In this document: positions 1 through 6,491 of the stretch, piece by piece
Position numbering within the stretch: position 1 is the stretch's first letter
Layout: each line of letters starts with the position of its first letter
Assembly (NCBI GenBank): GCA_900553205.1
Contig: USCK01000028.1
Span: 1-15,339 of the forward strand
DNA: 15,339 nt
Reading direction: 5' to 3'
Source: an uncultured bacterium
Lineage (GTDB): Bacteria; Cyanobacteriota; Vampirovibrionia; Gastranaerophilales; Gastranaerophilaceae
Notes under the pieces: model-generated
Seen by the model: the letters and a program-made list of their open reading frames with translations, nothing else
Told to the model about the DNA's origin: nothing
Database searches by the model: none
Made by a program: the position numbers and the translations under genes

Positions 1-49
1 CATTTGCTAAAAATAATAAACTTACAACTGTCACAAACAATTTTTTCAT
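1..49 (-). CDS. N-terminus of a secreted or membrane protein (partial)
   Basis: Only the first 16 codons lie in the window; the gene continues past the left edge. The ATG is at 49-47 and the visible start reads MKKLFVTVVSLLFLAN: two lysines followed by a hydrophobic stretch, the n- and h-regions of an export signal. No Shine-Dalgarno sequence is visible. A perfect TATAAT on the minus strand (61-56) ends 6 nt before the ATG, as in a leaderless transcript. The function cannot be told from this fragment. Confidence 0.6.
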   Translation of the reverse strand, partial: MKKLFVTVVSLLFLAN

Positions 50-55
50 ACCAAA

Positions 56-61
56 ATTATA
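56..61 (-). promoter_or_regulatory. Candidate -10 box for the gene starting at 49
   Basis: The minus strand reads TATAAT here, 6 nt before the ATG of the signal-peptide gene. No convincing -35 is seen at 16-18 nt. In such AT-rich DNA a chance match is possible. The position would put the transcription start at or next to the start codon. Confidence 0.35.
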
Positions 62-131
62 TGCGAAATTCTGTTGGAAATCCAGAAAAAGGTATGGAAT
101 AATATTATATATGTCTCTTTTACTGATTATT

Positions 132-160
132 CCCTCGTTTTAACTCCTTTGAAACGAGGG
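132..160. terminator. Strong hairpin between divergent genes
   Basis: CCCTCGTTT (132-140) and AAACGAGGG (152-160) form a perfect 9-bp stem with an 11-nt loop. On the plus strand a moderately T-rich tail follows (TTGTCCTTTG); the minus-strand tail is not T-rich. The hairpin lies between two divergent gene starts, where a terminator is not expected, so it may instead stop stray plus-strand transcription or act as a leader structure. Confidence 0.5.
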
Positions 161-213
161 TTGTCCTTTGTTTATCGATTATTATTTTCTTTCTGCTCGA
201 CAAGCCAAAAAAC

Positions 214-242
214 TTGCTTTTTTAATAGTTATTAACTAAAAT
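214..242 (+). promoter_or_regulatory. Candidate promoter of the PilZ-TPR-ACT operon
   Basis: TTGCTT (214-219), a 17-nt spacer and TAAAAT (237-242) resemble a sigma-70 promoter with a weak -35. The -10 ends 6 nt before the ATG at 249 and there is no Shine-Dalgarno sequence, so the mRNA could be leaderless. Confidence 0.4.
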
Positions 243-248
243 AAATTT

Positions 249-857
249 ATGGGTTTATTTCAAGAAAATCAAAAAGCAAAAATAATTTTTGAAGCTGATG
301 ATAAAGTTGTTGAAATGGATTGTTATATCGAAAAAATTTATTACGACAGACTAAAATTGAAGTTACCCAAAGCTGCAAACAGATATACTCCATATCTCAA
401 AACAGGAAATAAACTCACTCTAAATGTCTTTTCTCATGCAGGGGTTATAGTACAGGATTCCATAATACTAAATTCTCCACTGGAAAAAGATTTTACAATC
501 GAATATGATATGGACGCAGTGAAAATTGAAAATAGAAGACGGAAGAAAAGATATTCGGCAAATTGTGATTTGATTATATTCAGACCTTTGCTTGGTAATA
601 TTGAAACACAACTGATAGATTTGAGTACAAGTGGTTTGAGATATTACTCAGACATACCGTTAGAAGCAGGTTCTGAATTCGATTGCAAATTGATACTAAA
701 ATCTACAGATGCAAAAATTTTGTTTAAAGGTAGAATATTAGATAATAAAGGACTACCTGCAGGCGTATATAGAATGTTTATCAATAAAATTGCATATAAA
801 GATAAACAAAGATTATTGGATTACTGCGAAACTGTCCTTGCTAACTATGGAATATAA
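249..857 (+). CDS. PilZ-domain protein, YcgR-like c-di-GMP receptor
   Basis: The 202-residue protein has two parts. Residues about 1-92 are beta-rich and resemble the N-terminal YcgR/PilZN-type domain. Residues about 95-195 are a PilZ domain with both c-di-GMP motifs: the RxxxR arginines within RRRKKR (96-101) and the D/NxSxxG motif as DLSTSG (124-129). Proteins of this architecture usually sense cyclic di-GMP and act on flagellar rotation or on polysaccharide synthesis. There is no signal peptide or membrane segment, so it should be cytoplasmic. The stop codon directly abuts TAA-ATG of the TPR gene, so the two are surely co-transcribed. Flagellar export genes lie about 2.3 kb downstream on the other strand, which fits a brake-like role, but this is inference. 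c-di-GMP binding itself is well supported by the motifs. Confidence 0.85.
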   Translation: MGLFQENQKAKIIFEADDKVVEMDCYIEKIYYDRLKLKLPKAANRYTPYLKTGNKLTLNVFSHAGVIVQDSIILNSPLEKDFTIEYDMDAVKIENRRRKKRYSANCDLIIFRPLLGNIETQLIDLSTSGLRYYSDIPLEAGSEFDCKLILKSTDAKILFKGRILDNKGLPAGVYRMFINKIAYKDKQRLLDYCETVLANYGI

Positions 858-860
858 TAA

Positions 861-2459
861 ATGAAAGATAATATGAAAATGATTGAAAATACACCGGTTG
901 ATAATGAACAACATAACAACAAAGTTAAAAAAGCGATAGAACGCTGTCAACTGGATTTGCAAAAAGACCCTAATAATGCAAAATTACATATCAAGTTAGG
1001 TGATTTATATTTACAATGGCACTTGGATATTTTCAACTCTTGTCAGTATATTGATGAAGCTATTACTGAATATCAATGTGCATTGGAAACATATATGGAT
1101 TCTGCTGAAATATATTATAAAATCGGTAAAGCCCAATTCTACAAAGGCGATTTGGATAAAGCCATTAATTACCTGAATATGGCAATAGAAAAAAATAACA
1201 AGTTTGCAAAAGCATATTTGGTTTTGGCAGAAACTTATACAAGAAAGGCTTATTTCTTTGAAGCTATTAATGCCGCAAAATCTGCAATTAAGTATAAACC
1301 TTTCAGAAATTCAAGTGCACACTATTTGTTGCACAAGCTGTATCAGGCTTCATCTTTCAGAGATTTCAAAAAGAATACACAAGCAAGATTTGAATATCTT
1401 TTGTCATTATTAACATTTCCATTTGACAAGAAAGCTATTTCAAATTTAGGTAGAAGTCTTTCTTATTTAAGATTCTTCCCAACACTCATCACAGGCTTTT
1501 ATTATGTTCAAATAGGAAATATTGAGGCTGCAATAAACCTCTATTCAAACGCTATAGAAAAAGCTCCTGGGTTTGTTCCTCTATACTGTTTGTTGGGTGA
1601 TGCTTATCTTGCTGTTGGACATTTTGAAGATGCAATAACAGAATACAAAATGGCAATATGGTTAGATAGTCTTAATATTCCTGCATACAGACATCTGTGT
1701 CAGGCTTATGAAGAACAAGGGGATTATGATAGAGCAATAGAGGTTTATTTGAAACTTATCTCTATAATGCCTACTGTACCTGATTTCCATTCAAATTTGG
1801 CTAATTTATACTATGTAAAAGGAGATGTTCCATCTGCAATTTCTCAATATCAAGCAGCAATTACCTTGAATCCAAACAGACGCTGGACAAGTGTCATTGC
1901 TCAAACTTTAGGATTTGTATATCAAGAAAATCAAAACAATCTTGATGCTGCAATATGCTCTTATCAGAACGCATATACAATGACTCCTGAGGATATTGAT
2001 ATATATATCAACCTTGGCAGTGCATTTTATGACAAAGAAGATTATGACAACGCAGTAACAGTTTATAGAAAAGCTCTTGAACTTGAACCTGAAAACTCAA
2101 AAATTCATTGTAACCTTGGTTTCTTGCATTGGGGTAAAGGTAATACAGAAGAAGCTATTAAAGAATACGAGTTGGCTATCAAGTATGATGAAAACTATGA
2201 TATTGCATACAATAACCTTGGTGTTATTTACCTTGATGATTTAGGTAGAGTTCAAAAAGCTATAGAATTGTTCAAAAAATCAGCAGAAACAAATCCGAAC
2301 TATGCATTGGCTCATTTCAATTTGGCAAGAGCAATTACAATAGTAGGTGATAAAATTGAAGCTGCTAAATTGTATCAAATAGCACAAGATATAAACAAAG
2401 TAACGAATGAAATAGATCCTCAAGATATCGTAGATAAGATTAACGGACTATTCTCTTAG
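861..2459 (+). CDS. Tetratricopeptide-repeat protein (about 12 TPRs)
   Basis: The 532-residue soluble protein is almost entirely TPR helices. Repeats of 34 residues can be followed at about 40-78, 81-148, 205-340, 344-412 and 413-515, with the usual W/Y-G-A-P signature (for example YDNAVTVYRKALELEP at 395-410). Residues 150-205 are less regular and may be a linker. There is no signal peptide, transmembrane segment or attached catalytic domain, so the likely role is a protein-protein scaffold; the partner is unknown. The ATG follows the PilZ stop after only TAA and a Met at codon 5 is an alternative start. The ACT gene begins 15 nt downstream. Co-transcription with a c-di-GMP receptor makes a signalling or envelope-assembly scaffold plausible, but nothing in the sequence proves it. 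Confidence 0.85.
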   Translation: MKDNMKMIENTPVDNEQHNNKVKKAIERCQLDLQKDPNNAKLHIKLGDLYLQWHLDIFNSCQYIDEAITEYQCALETYMDSAEIYYKIGKAQFYKGDLDKAINYLNMAIEKNNKFAKAYLVLAETYTRKAYFFEAINAAKSAIKYKPFRNSSAHYLLHKLYQASSFRDFKKNTQARFEYLLSLLTFPFDKKAISNLGRSLSYLRFFPTLITGFYYVQIGNIEAAINLYSNAIEKAPGFVPLYCLLGDAYLAVGHFEDAITEYKMAIWLDSLNIPAYRHLCQAYEEQGDYDRAIEVYLKLISIMPTVPDFHSNLANLYYVKGDVPSAISQYQAAITLNPNRRWTSVIAQTLGFVYQENQNNLDAAICSYQNAYTMTPEDIDIYINLGSAFYDKEDYDNAVTVYRKALELEPENSKIHCNLGFLHWGKGNTEEAIKEYELAIKYDENYDIAYNNLGVIYLDDLGRVQKAIELFKKSAETNPNYALAHFNLARAITIVGDKIEAAKLYQIAQDINKVTNEIDPQDIVDKINGLFS

Positions 2460-2474
2460 AAAAGGACAGATAAA

Positions 2475-2759
2475 ATGGCACAAAATAACAAAATTATAAT
2501 TACAGTTTCAGGAACAGATAAAGTCGGTATTGTTGCTAAAGTCGCAACAATTTTGTCAGAGTTAAATGTTAATATCGAAGATATTAAACAAACTCTAATG
2601 CAAGGTCATTTTGTGATGTTTATGTTATGCGATATAACAAATTCTCAAAATCCTTTTAAAGAAATCAAAGACAAACTTCAACAAGAAGGCGAAAGTTTTG
2701 GAGTTGAGGTTTGGGTTCAAAGAAAAGAAATCTTTGATACAATGCATGGTATCGGTTAG
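2475..2759 (+). CDS. ACT-domain protein, UPF0237 family
   Basis: The 94-residue protein is one ACT domain, the normal size for this family. The start has the typical ACT pattern (ITVSGTDKVGIVAKVATILS, 10-29), with the ligand-loop Asp-x-x-Gly-Ile, and the end (EIFDTMHGIG, 85-94) matches the conserved EIFxxMHxI tail of UPF0237. ACT domains usually bind small molecules such as amino acids; no specific role is established for this stand-alone family. AAAGGA about 8 nt before the ATG is a good ribosome site. It is the last gene of the operon, with a hairpin following at 2795. In many bacteria this gene precedes a UPF0210/PFL-like gene; none is present here. Confidence 0.88.
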   Translation: MAQNNKIIITVSGTDKVGIVAKVATILSELNVNIEDIKQTLMQGHFVMFMLCDITNSQNPFKEIKDKLQQEGESFGVEVWVQRKEIFDTMHGIG

Positions 2760-2794
2760 ATTTTTATATAAAAATTTTTTATTATTTATTACAA

Positions 2795-2822
2795 AAATGG
2801 TGGGCATTATTGTCCACCATTT
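2795..2822. terminator. Convergent hairpin terminator
   Basis: AAATGGTGG (2795-2803) and CCACCATTT (2814-2822) form a perfect 9-bp stem around a 10-nt loop. It lies between the end of the ACT gene (plus) and the end of the 50-residue gene (minus). The minus strand has the better T tail (ATTTTTG), while the plus strand continues TTTAAAAA. It probably ends transcription from both sides. Confidence 0.7.
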
Positions 2823-2850
2823 AAAAATCCAACTATTTAATTGTCCAAAC

Positions 2851-3003
2851 TTATTCTACTATAGCCTCCTCAAAATAATCTACTACCGTTGACATTACAC
2901 TGTCGAAGAAGGTTGAAAGCTCAACAGATACTTCGTTTTTCAGATCATGTTCTGCTATTGAATCTGTTGTACTTACAAACTGAAAATCTTGGTTTAAATT
3001 CAT
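2851..3003 (-). CDS. Small acidic protein, 50 residues, unknown function
   Basis: The ATG at 3003-3001 opens a 50-codon frame ending with TAA at 2853-2851. A purine-rich Shine-Dalgarno sequence (GAGGAA) lies about 6 nt before the ATG, and a strong hairpin terminator (2822-2795) follows the stop by about 28 nt. The peptide is acidic with an amphipathic C-terminal half (residues 27-50: VELSTFFDSVMSTVVDYFEE and on). It has no signal peptide, Cys pair or known motif. It lies downstream of fliR on the same strand but is separated by 189 nt, so it probably has its own promoter. I do not recognise the family. Proper start, ribosome site and terminator make it a credible gene despite its size. Confidence 0.6.
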   Translation of the reverse strand: MNLNQDFQFVSTTDSIAEHDLKNEVSVELSTFFDSVMSTVVDYFEEAIVE

Positions 3004-3125
3004 GTTCTATTCCTCACTTACATTCTAGAAGACGATACTTATTACATAATTACATTACGGACAGATTTCCAATTTCTTTAGCGATTTTTTCTAATTTGTT
3101 ACAAAAAATTTTAAAAAAGGTGCAA

Positions 3126-3153
3126 AATTCAATAAAAACGCTATTCTTGAATT
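3126..3153 (-). terminator. Possible terminator after fliR
   Basis: AATTCAA (3126-3132) and TTGAATT (3147-3153) pair as a 7-bp stem with a 14-nt loop, about 40 nt past the fliR stop. The minus-strand sequence after the stem is TTTTGCACCTTTTTT. The stem is AT-rich and weak. Confidence 0.35.
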
Positions 3154-3192
3154 GTTACAAATTGGGCATGGAATTTAGTGATAAAATTCTGC

Positions 3193-3972
3193 CTAAAAAA
3201 CTGCCATAATCGTTTGCATAAATTTAGGGATAAGTACATTCAAGTATTCTATGATAGGTCTTACAAAAATAATGGATAGTAATAAACCGAGATATATTTT
3301 TAGAGGGATTGATACCATAAAGATATTCATTTGAGGCATTACTTTTGAGGTGAAGCCTAAGAGTACATCTGTAATAAGTAGAACTCCGAAGATAGGGAGT
3401 GCAATTTTTAGAGCTATGACAAATATCTGACTGACAATAAATATTATTTGTTGTACAACTTCCGGAGAAAATCCAAATCCATAACCTATAGGCATAGCTT
3501 GGAAACTGTTATAAAACGCTGCAAACAACCAGTGATGAGCGTTAATAGATATGAATACCATTGTCATCATCCAAGTGTACATTTGTGTTATGACAGGTGA
3601 TGAACCACCTGACATAGGGTTTAGCGCCATATCGGCAGACAGACCCATTTGGATAGAAAACATGTTTGCACCTAATTCTATCGCAATAAACAATACATTT
3701 GCACAATACCCTATCGCAAACCCAATCAAAAACTCTTTGAATAAAATAATAGTTAATTCAGGAACAGAAGTCGGTGCAACAAACTGAATTTTTGATTGAA
3801 TTAATGGAAAAACTAAAAAAGTTATTGCAGCACTAAGCCATATTTTCAACTGTTGTGGTATCGGAAATGTTGAGAACATCGGAGCAGATATAAACATTCC
3901 ACTTAGGCGAGTTAATATCGCTATAAATAGAATAATATTTGCAGGTGAAAATATGTCAAATAAACTGTACAT
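3193..3972 (-). CDS. fliR: Flagellar export gate protein FliR
   Basis: The 259-residue polytopic membrane protein has the normal FliR length. It shows the family pattern: an N-terminal helix with R22 and P31 (TRLSGMFISAP), then a long hydrophobic core with QMGLS at 108-112 followed by the DMALNP stretch, and further membrane helices to the end. FliR combines with FliP and FliQ in the inner-membrane export gate through which flagellar proteins leave the cell. The start ATG overlaps the fliQ stop by one base (TAATG), which implies translational coupling. The homologous type III secretion protein SctT is the alternative identity; no secretion-needle genes are nearby and FliR fits better. It is the last gene of the fliPQR unit. 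Confidence 0.92.
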   Translation of the reverse strand: MYSLFDIFSPANIILFIAILTRLSGMFISAPMFSTFPIPQQLKIWLSAAITFLVFPLIQSKIQFVAPTSVPELTIILFKEFLIGFAIGYCANVLFIAIELGANMFSIQMGLSADMALNPMSGGSSPVITQMYTWMMTMVFISINAHHWLFAAFYNSFQAMPIGYGFGFSPEVVQQIIFIVSQIFVIALKIALPIFGVLLITDVLLGFTSKVMPQMNIFMVSIPLKIYLGLLLSIIFVRPIIEYLNVLIPKFMQTIMAVF

Positions 3973-4244
3973 TAAGCTCCTAACAATCGTGGTAAGGTAT
4001 CCATAAACTCATTAAATGTTGATATAAACAAATTAAACATCCAAGGCAGAAGAACTACCAAAACAATAACACTACCAATAATTTTTGGTACAAAGGTCAG
4101 TGTAGATTCTTGTATCTGCGTAACGGTTTGGAAAACGCTGACCAGCAAACCTAATACCATACCTGTTAATAATATCGGTACTGAAACTTCTAATACTAAT
4201 ACGAATGCTTTTTGTAGAAGTGTTATAATAATTTCTTGATTCAT
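3972..4244 (-). CDS. fliQ: Flagellar export gate protein FliQ
   Basis: The 90-residue protein matches the family length (about 89) and has the two FliQ hydrophobic hairpin segments (about 15-40 and 53-75), joined by a polar loop with QTVTQIQESTLTFVPKI (39-55), a highly conserved FliQ region. FliQ helices wrap the FliP5-FliR1 core of the export gate in the inner membrane. Its ATG lies 3 nt after the fliP stop, and GAGGT about 7 nt before the ATG, inside the end of fliP, serves as ribosome site. Its stop overlaps the fliR start. Confidence 0.93.
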   Translation of the reverse strand: MNQEIIITLLQKAFVLVLEVSVPILLTGMVLGLLVSVFQTVTQIQESTLTFVPKIIGSVIVLVVLLPWMFNLFISTFNEFMDTLPRLLGA

Positions 4245-4247
4245 ATT

Positions 4248-5006
4248 CTACCTCACAAACCCTTCAACAAGCGATTTGACAATCAAGTACCAACCGTCAA
4301 CAAGTACAAACATGATTAACTTGAATGGTAAGGCAATCATTGTAGGTGGTAAGAACATCATACCCATTGATACCAAAACGGAAGAAACAACGATATCAAT
4401 AATCAAAAATGGCAGATAAATTACAAAACCTATTGTAAAAGCTGTTTTTAACTCACTAAGAATAAATGCAGGTAAAAGACAATATGTCGGAACATCATCT
4501 TTATTTTTAGGTTTTTCTATTTTACCCATTCTTACAAAAAGTGCGAGTTCTTTTTCGTTTGTTTGTTTAAACATAAAATCCCTTATTGGAACAATAGCTC
4601 TGTCTATAGCTGCCTGTTGTGTGATTTGGCTTTTCATATATGGTTGTAATGCTTTATCATTAATTTGGTTTAGAGTTGGTGACATAACAAAGAAGGTCAA
4701 AATCAACGCCAAACTTGTAATTACCTGATTTGGAGGTAAAGTGTTTACCCCTAAAGCTTGTCTGGTTAAAGATAATACAATGACAATTCTTATGAAGGAG
4801 GTTGTCATTATAAAAATACTTGGTGCTAATGTTAAAATAGTCAACCAAATAACGATTTGGATACCGTTTGTAAAATCTTGTGGAGTGTTAGCAGGTTGCA
4901 TTCCTATATTTATATTCGGAAACGAAACCGGAGCTGCACAAGCAGGCATTACTGTTACAAATGACATAAAAAAGCCAAACAGTATATATTTTAATTTTCT
5001 ATTCAT
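4248..5006 (-). CDS. fliP: Flagellar export gate protein FliP
   Basis: With the ATG at 5006 the protein has 252 residues, the usual FliP length. Residues 1-25 form a signal peptide (NRKLK, hydrophobic stretch, then ACAAP), as in classical FliP. The mature part has the FliP signatures LTRQALGVNTLPPNQV (80-95) and FFVMSP (105-110), and the late hydrophobic hairpins. FliP is the pentameric core of the flagellar export gate. The frame stays open upstream to an ATG at 5132, but that extension would overlap the promoter at 5047-5075 and put 42 charged residues before the signal peptide, so the shorter start is preferred. It is first in a tight fliP-fliQ-fliR operon; no other flagellar gene is visible in the window. 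Confidence 0.92.
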   Translation of the reverse strand: MNRKLKYILFGFFMSFVTVMPACAAPVSFPNINIGMQPANTPQDFTNGIQIVIWLTILTLAPSIFIMTTSFIRIVIVLSLTRQALGVNTLPPNQVITSLALILTFFVMSPTLNQINDKALQPYMKSQITQQAAIDRAIVPIRDFMFKQTNEKELALFVRMGKIEKPKNKDDVPTYCLLPAFILSELKTAFTIGFVIYLPFLIIDIVVSSVLVSMGMMFLPPTMIALPFKLIMFVLVDGWYLIVKSLVEGFVR

Positions 5007-5046
5007 ATCTCTCACTATCCCTATTAAAAAATAATTATCTTTTTTT

Positions 5047-5075
5047 ATTATATAAAACAAATGCTTATAAAACAA
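5047..5075 (-). promoter_or_regulatory. Sigma-70-type promoter of fliPQR
   Basis: On the minus strand TTGTTT (5075-5070), a 17-nt spacer and a perfect TATAAT (5052-5047) precede fliP. Transcription would begin near 5040, giving a leader of about 34 nt with a GAGAG ribosome-site-like sequence just before the ATG. This is a housekeeping-type promoter rather than a flagellar sigma-28 site. Confidence 0.55.
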
Positions 5076-5102
5076 AAACTTAATGTATTTTTTAATTTTT
5101 GT

Positions 5103-5135
5103 AACATGAAGGGCAATTTTTTTTGATTTCATGTT
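5103..5135. promoter_or_regulatory. Inverted repeat in the fliP/protease divergent region
   Basis: AACATGAA (5103-5110) and TTCATGTT (5128-5135) are perfect 8-bp arms separated by 17 nt, so equivalent positions are 25 bp apart. It sits between the fliP promoter and the protease gene, upstream of both, where a dimeric regulator could bind. It could equally be a hairpin in a transcript. Confidence 0.35.
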
Positions 5136-5162
5136 TTATATTGTTGTGTACAAATTTATCCC

Positions 5163-6281
5163 ATGGAGTGTGTTGTGAGTATTAGTATTAATAGGGCAGT
5201 TCAAACTCGAGTTTTTCTAAATAAAATCGGTCAAACTGCAAGAAAATTGAACAAACAAGTGATGCAGGAGCTTCAAGCAGATAAACTTGAATATTCTTTT
5301 CCGAAAGCTACTGCCAAAGATTTGAAACGATTAACTTCAAATACTCTTGAAGATTCTTATAAACGTGTTCGTTGGGTAAATCCTAAAGACGGTAAAGTAT
5401 ATTTTATATTAGAGGAAGGTCGTTCTAAAAAAGGTATTGATGTTCGCATTTTGTCATCAGAAGGTGAATTTGTAAAAAATGCACAATTAAAGCCAAAAAC
5501 CGTTGTTGTGTTTGACCAGTTCAAAAATTTGGGTGGGTTGCGTAATATGTTAAAACTTAAATTTGCAAAGAATATTTCTCATGGCGAAATTGTTGAAACA
5601 TATTTACGAAGAACAAATCCTTTTGTTAATATTGAACATTTAGACCATAAGAAAAATATATTTGAATTGTTCAGATATAGAGGTGAGTTGCCACAAAAAC
5701 TTGCAAGTAAAAGGTTTAAAGATTTAGATAAACAAATTAGAAAGGGTCATAAAGTTGATTATTTATCAATAACAGAATCAGCAGTTGCAGATATTGGTGA
5801 AACCTCCAAAAAACAAGGTTTTATTCAGAATGCAGTTCTTCAACAAAATGTATTCAACGGAACTTTAGCCAATATGAAAAAATACTTGTCATCAATCAGC
5901 AAACGAGGAACAAGAATCTTTGCAACAGCAAGTAATGAGGCAGAAGCTCCAAAACAAAAAGTAAATGTAATGCTTGCAATAGACGGCGTTGAGGGTGTAG
6001 GCGCTTTGGTGAAAAATAAAAAAGGCGTTCAAGTAGCCAGTGATTCAGCTTCTCGCAATTCTGTGTTTACTCAACATTATGAAAAAAGAAATTTTCAAGG
6101 TCGATTGGTTAAAGAAAACGGCAAAATCTTAGGAATAAATATCACAGGACAACCGGGGGTTGATTTACCTTATAACGAAAAAAATAAGAGTGTACTCAGA
6201 CCACTTGGCGGGACTTCTTTTTCGACTCCTATAAGAGTTGCAAAAGTTGCTTTGAATGATATGTTGGAAGGCGTTTTGTAG
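5163..6281 (+). CDS. Divergent subtilisin-like serine protease (S8 family)
   Basis: The 372-residue protein carries the S8 motifs in the correct order but with low overall similarity. The Asp motif is VVVFDQF (D118), the His motif HGEIVETYL (H140), the inner strand VDYLSIT (198-204), the oxyanion Asn in ATASNEA (N258), and the Ser motif GTSFSTP (S352), which is fully canonical. The Asp-His gap (22) is shorter and the Asn-Ser gap (94) longer than in subtilisin. Residues 1-110 are a charged region that could be a prodomain or adaptor. There is no classical signal peptide, so the location is unclear. The upstream ATG has no ribosome site; GTG at 5175 has GGAG 6 nt upstream and is the likely true start (368 residues). 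It is divergent from fliP and followed by a large palindrome. Proteolytic activity is inferred from motif conservation. Confidence 0.7.
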   Translation: MECVVSISINRAVQTRVFLNKIGQTARKLNKQVMQELQADKLEYSFPKATAKDLKRLTSNTLEDSYKRVRWVNPKDGKVYFILEEGRSKKGIDVRILSSEGEFVKNAQLKPKTVVVFDQFKNLGGLRNMLKLKFAKNISHGEIVETYLRRTNPFVNIEHLDHKKNIFELFRYRGELPQKLASKRFKDLDKQIRKGHKVDYLSITESAVADIGETSKKQGFIQNAVLQQNVFNGTLANMKKYLSSISKRGTRIFATASNEAEAPKQKVNVMLAIDGVEGVGALVKNKKGVQVASDSASRNSVFTQHYEKRNFQGRLVKENGKILGINITGQPGVDLPYNEKNKSVLRPLGGTSFSTPIRVAKVALNDMLEGVL

Positions 6282-6297
6282 AAATTCTTTAAAGTTA

Positions 6298-6375
6298 ATA
6301 AGTTACTAAGTGATTAAGTTATTAAGAAGATAATTGTTTCTTATTCACTTAATAACTTCATTCTTAGTAACTTAT
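6298..6375. repeat. Large imperfect palindrome after the protease gene
   Basis: The left arm holds ATAAGTTACTAAG (6298-6310) and AAGTTATTAAG (6316-6326); the right arm holds their complements at 6363-6375 and 6348-6358. The result is a two-part stem of 13 and 11 bp with a small internal loop, and a 21-nt top. The two arm elements also resemble each other. A related stretch, CTTAATCACTTATTAACTT, recurs at 6620-6638. It lies 16 nt after the stop codon and may protect or end the transcript, though there is no T run. Confidence 0.7.
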
Positions 6376-6383
6376 AGCAAGTC

Positions 6384-6452
6384 ATTCCGTACTCGATACG
6401 GAATCTGGCAATGCTGATTCCATTGCTGTCATGCTGAACCTCGTTTCAGCAT
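6384..6452. repeat. Two REP-like hairpins in the repeat-rich spacer
   Basis: ATTCCGT (6384-6390) pairs with ACGGAAT (6398-6404), and ATGCTGAA (6431-6438) pairs with TTCAGCAT (6445-6452) around a 6-nt loop. Both are bounded by GTCAT-type sequence, as is common in short intergenic palindromic repeats of many bacteria. Confidence 0.6.
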
Positions 6453-6491
6453 CTTACCAACATTGAATTAAAAACTTCAACGATTAAGGAA

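Noticed and set aside
50..248. tRNA or small RNA gene
   Set aside because: One clear hairpin exists, but no cloverleaf or other RNA family signature can be made.
3004..3100. Sigma-28 promoter before the 50-residue gene
   Set aside because: A minus-strand TAAA, 15 nt and TCCGTAAT can be lined up, but only about four of eight -10 bases match, so it is not convincing.
2889..3209. Plus-strand open frame of 106 codons
   Set aside because: It runs antisense to the 50-residue gene, has no ribosome site and encodes a low-quality Leu/Arg-rich sequence.
3193..5006. Type III secretion system (SctRST) instead of flagellar genes
   Set aside because: The protein lengths, the FliP signal peptide and sequence patterns match flagellar FliPQR; no needle, secretin or effector genes are visible.
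4741..5034. Plus-strand open frame of 97 codons opposite fliP
   Set aside because: It is antisense to a well-supported fliP and has no ribosome site or recognisable content.
5007..5132. Upstream extension of fliP by 42 codons
   Set aside because: It overlaps the best fliPQR promoter and would place a charged segment before the signal peptide; the family length fits the ATG at 5006.
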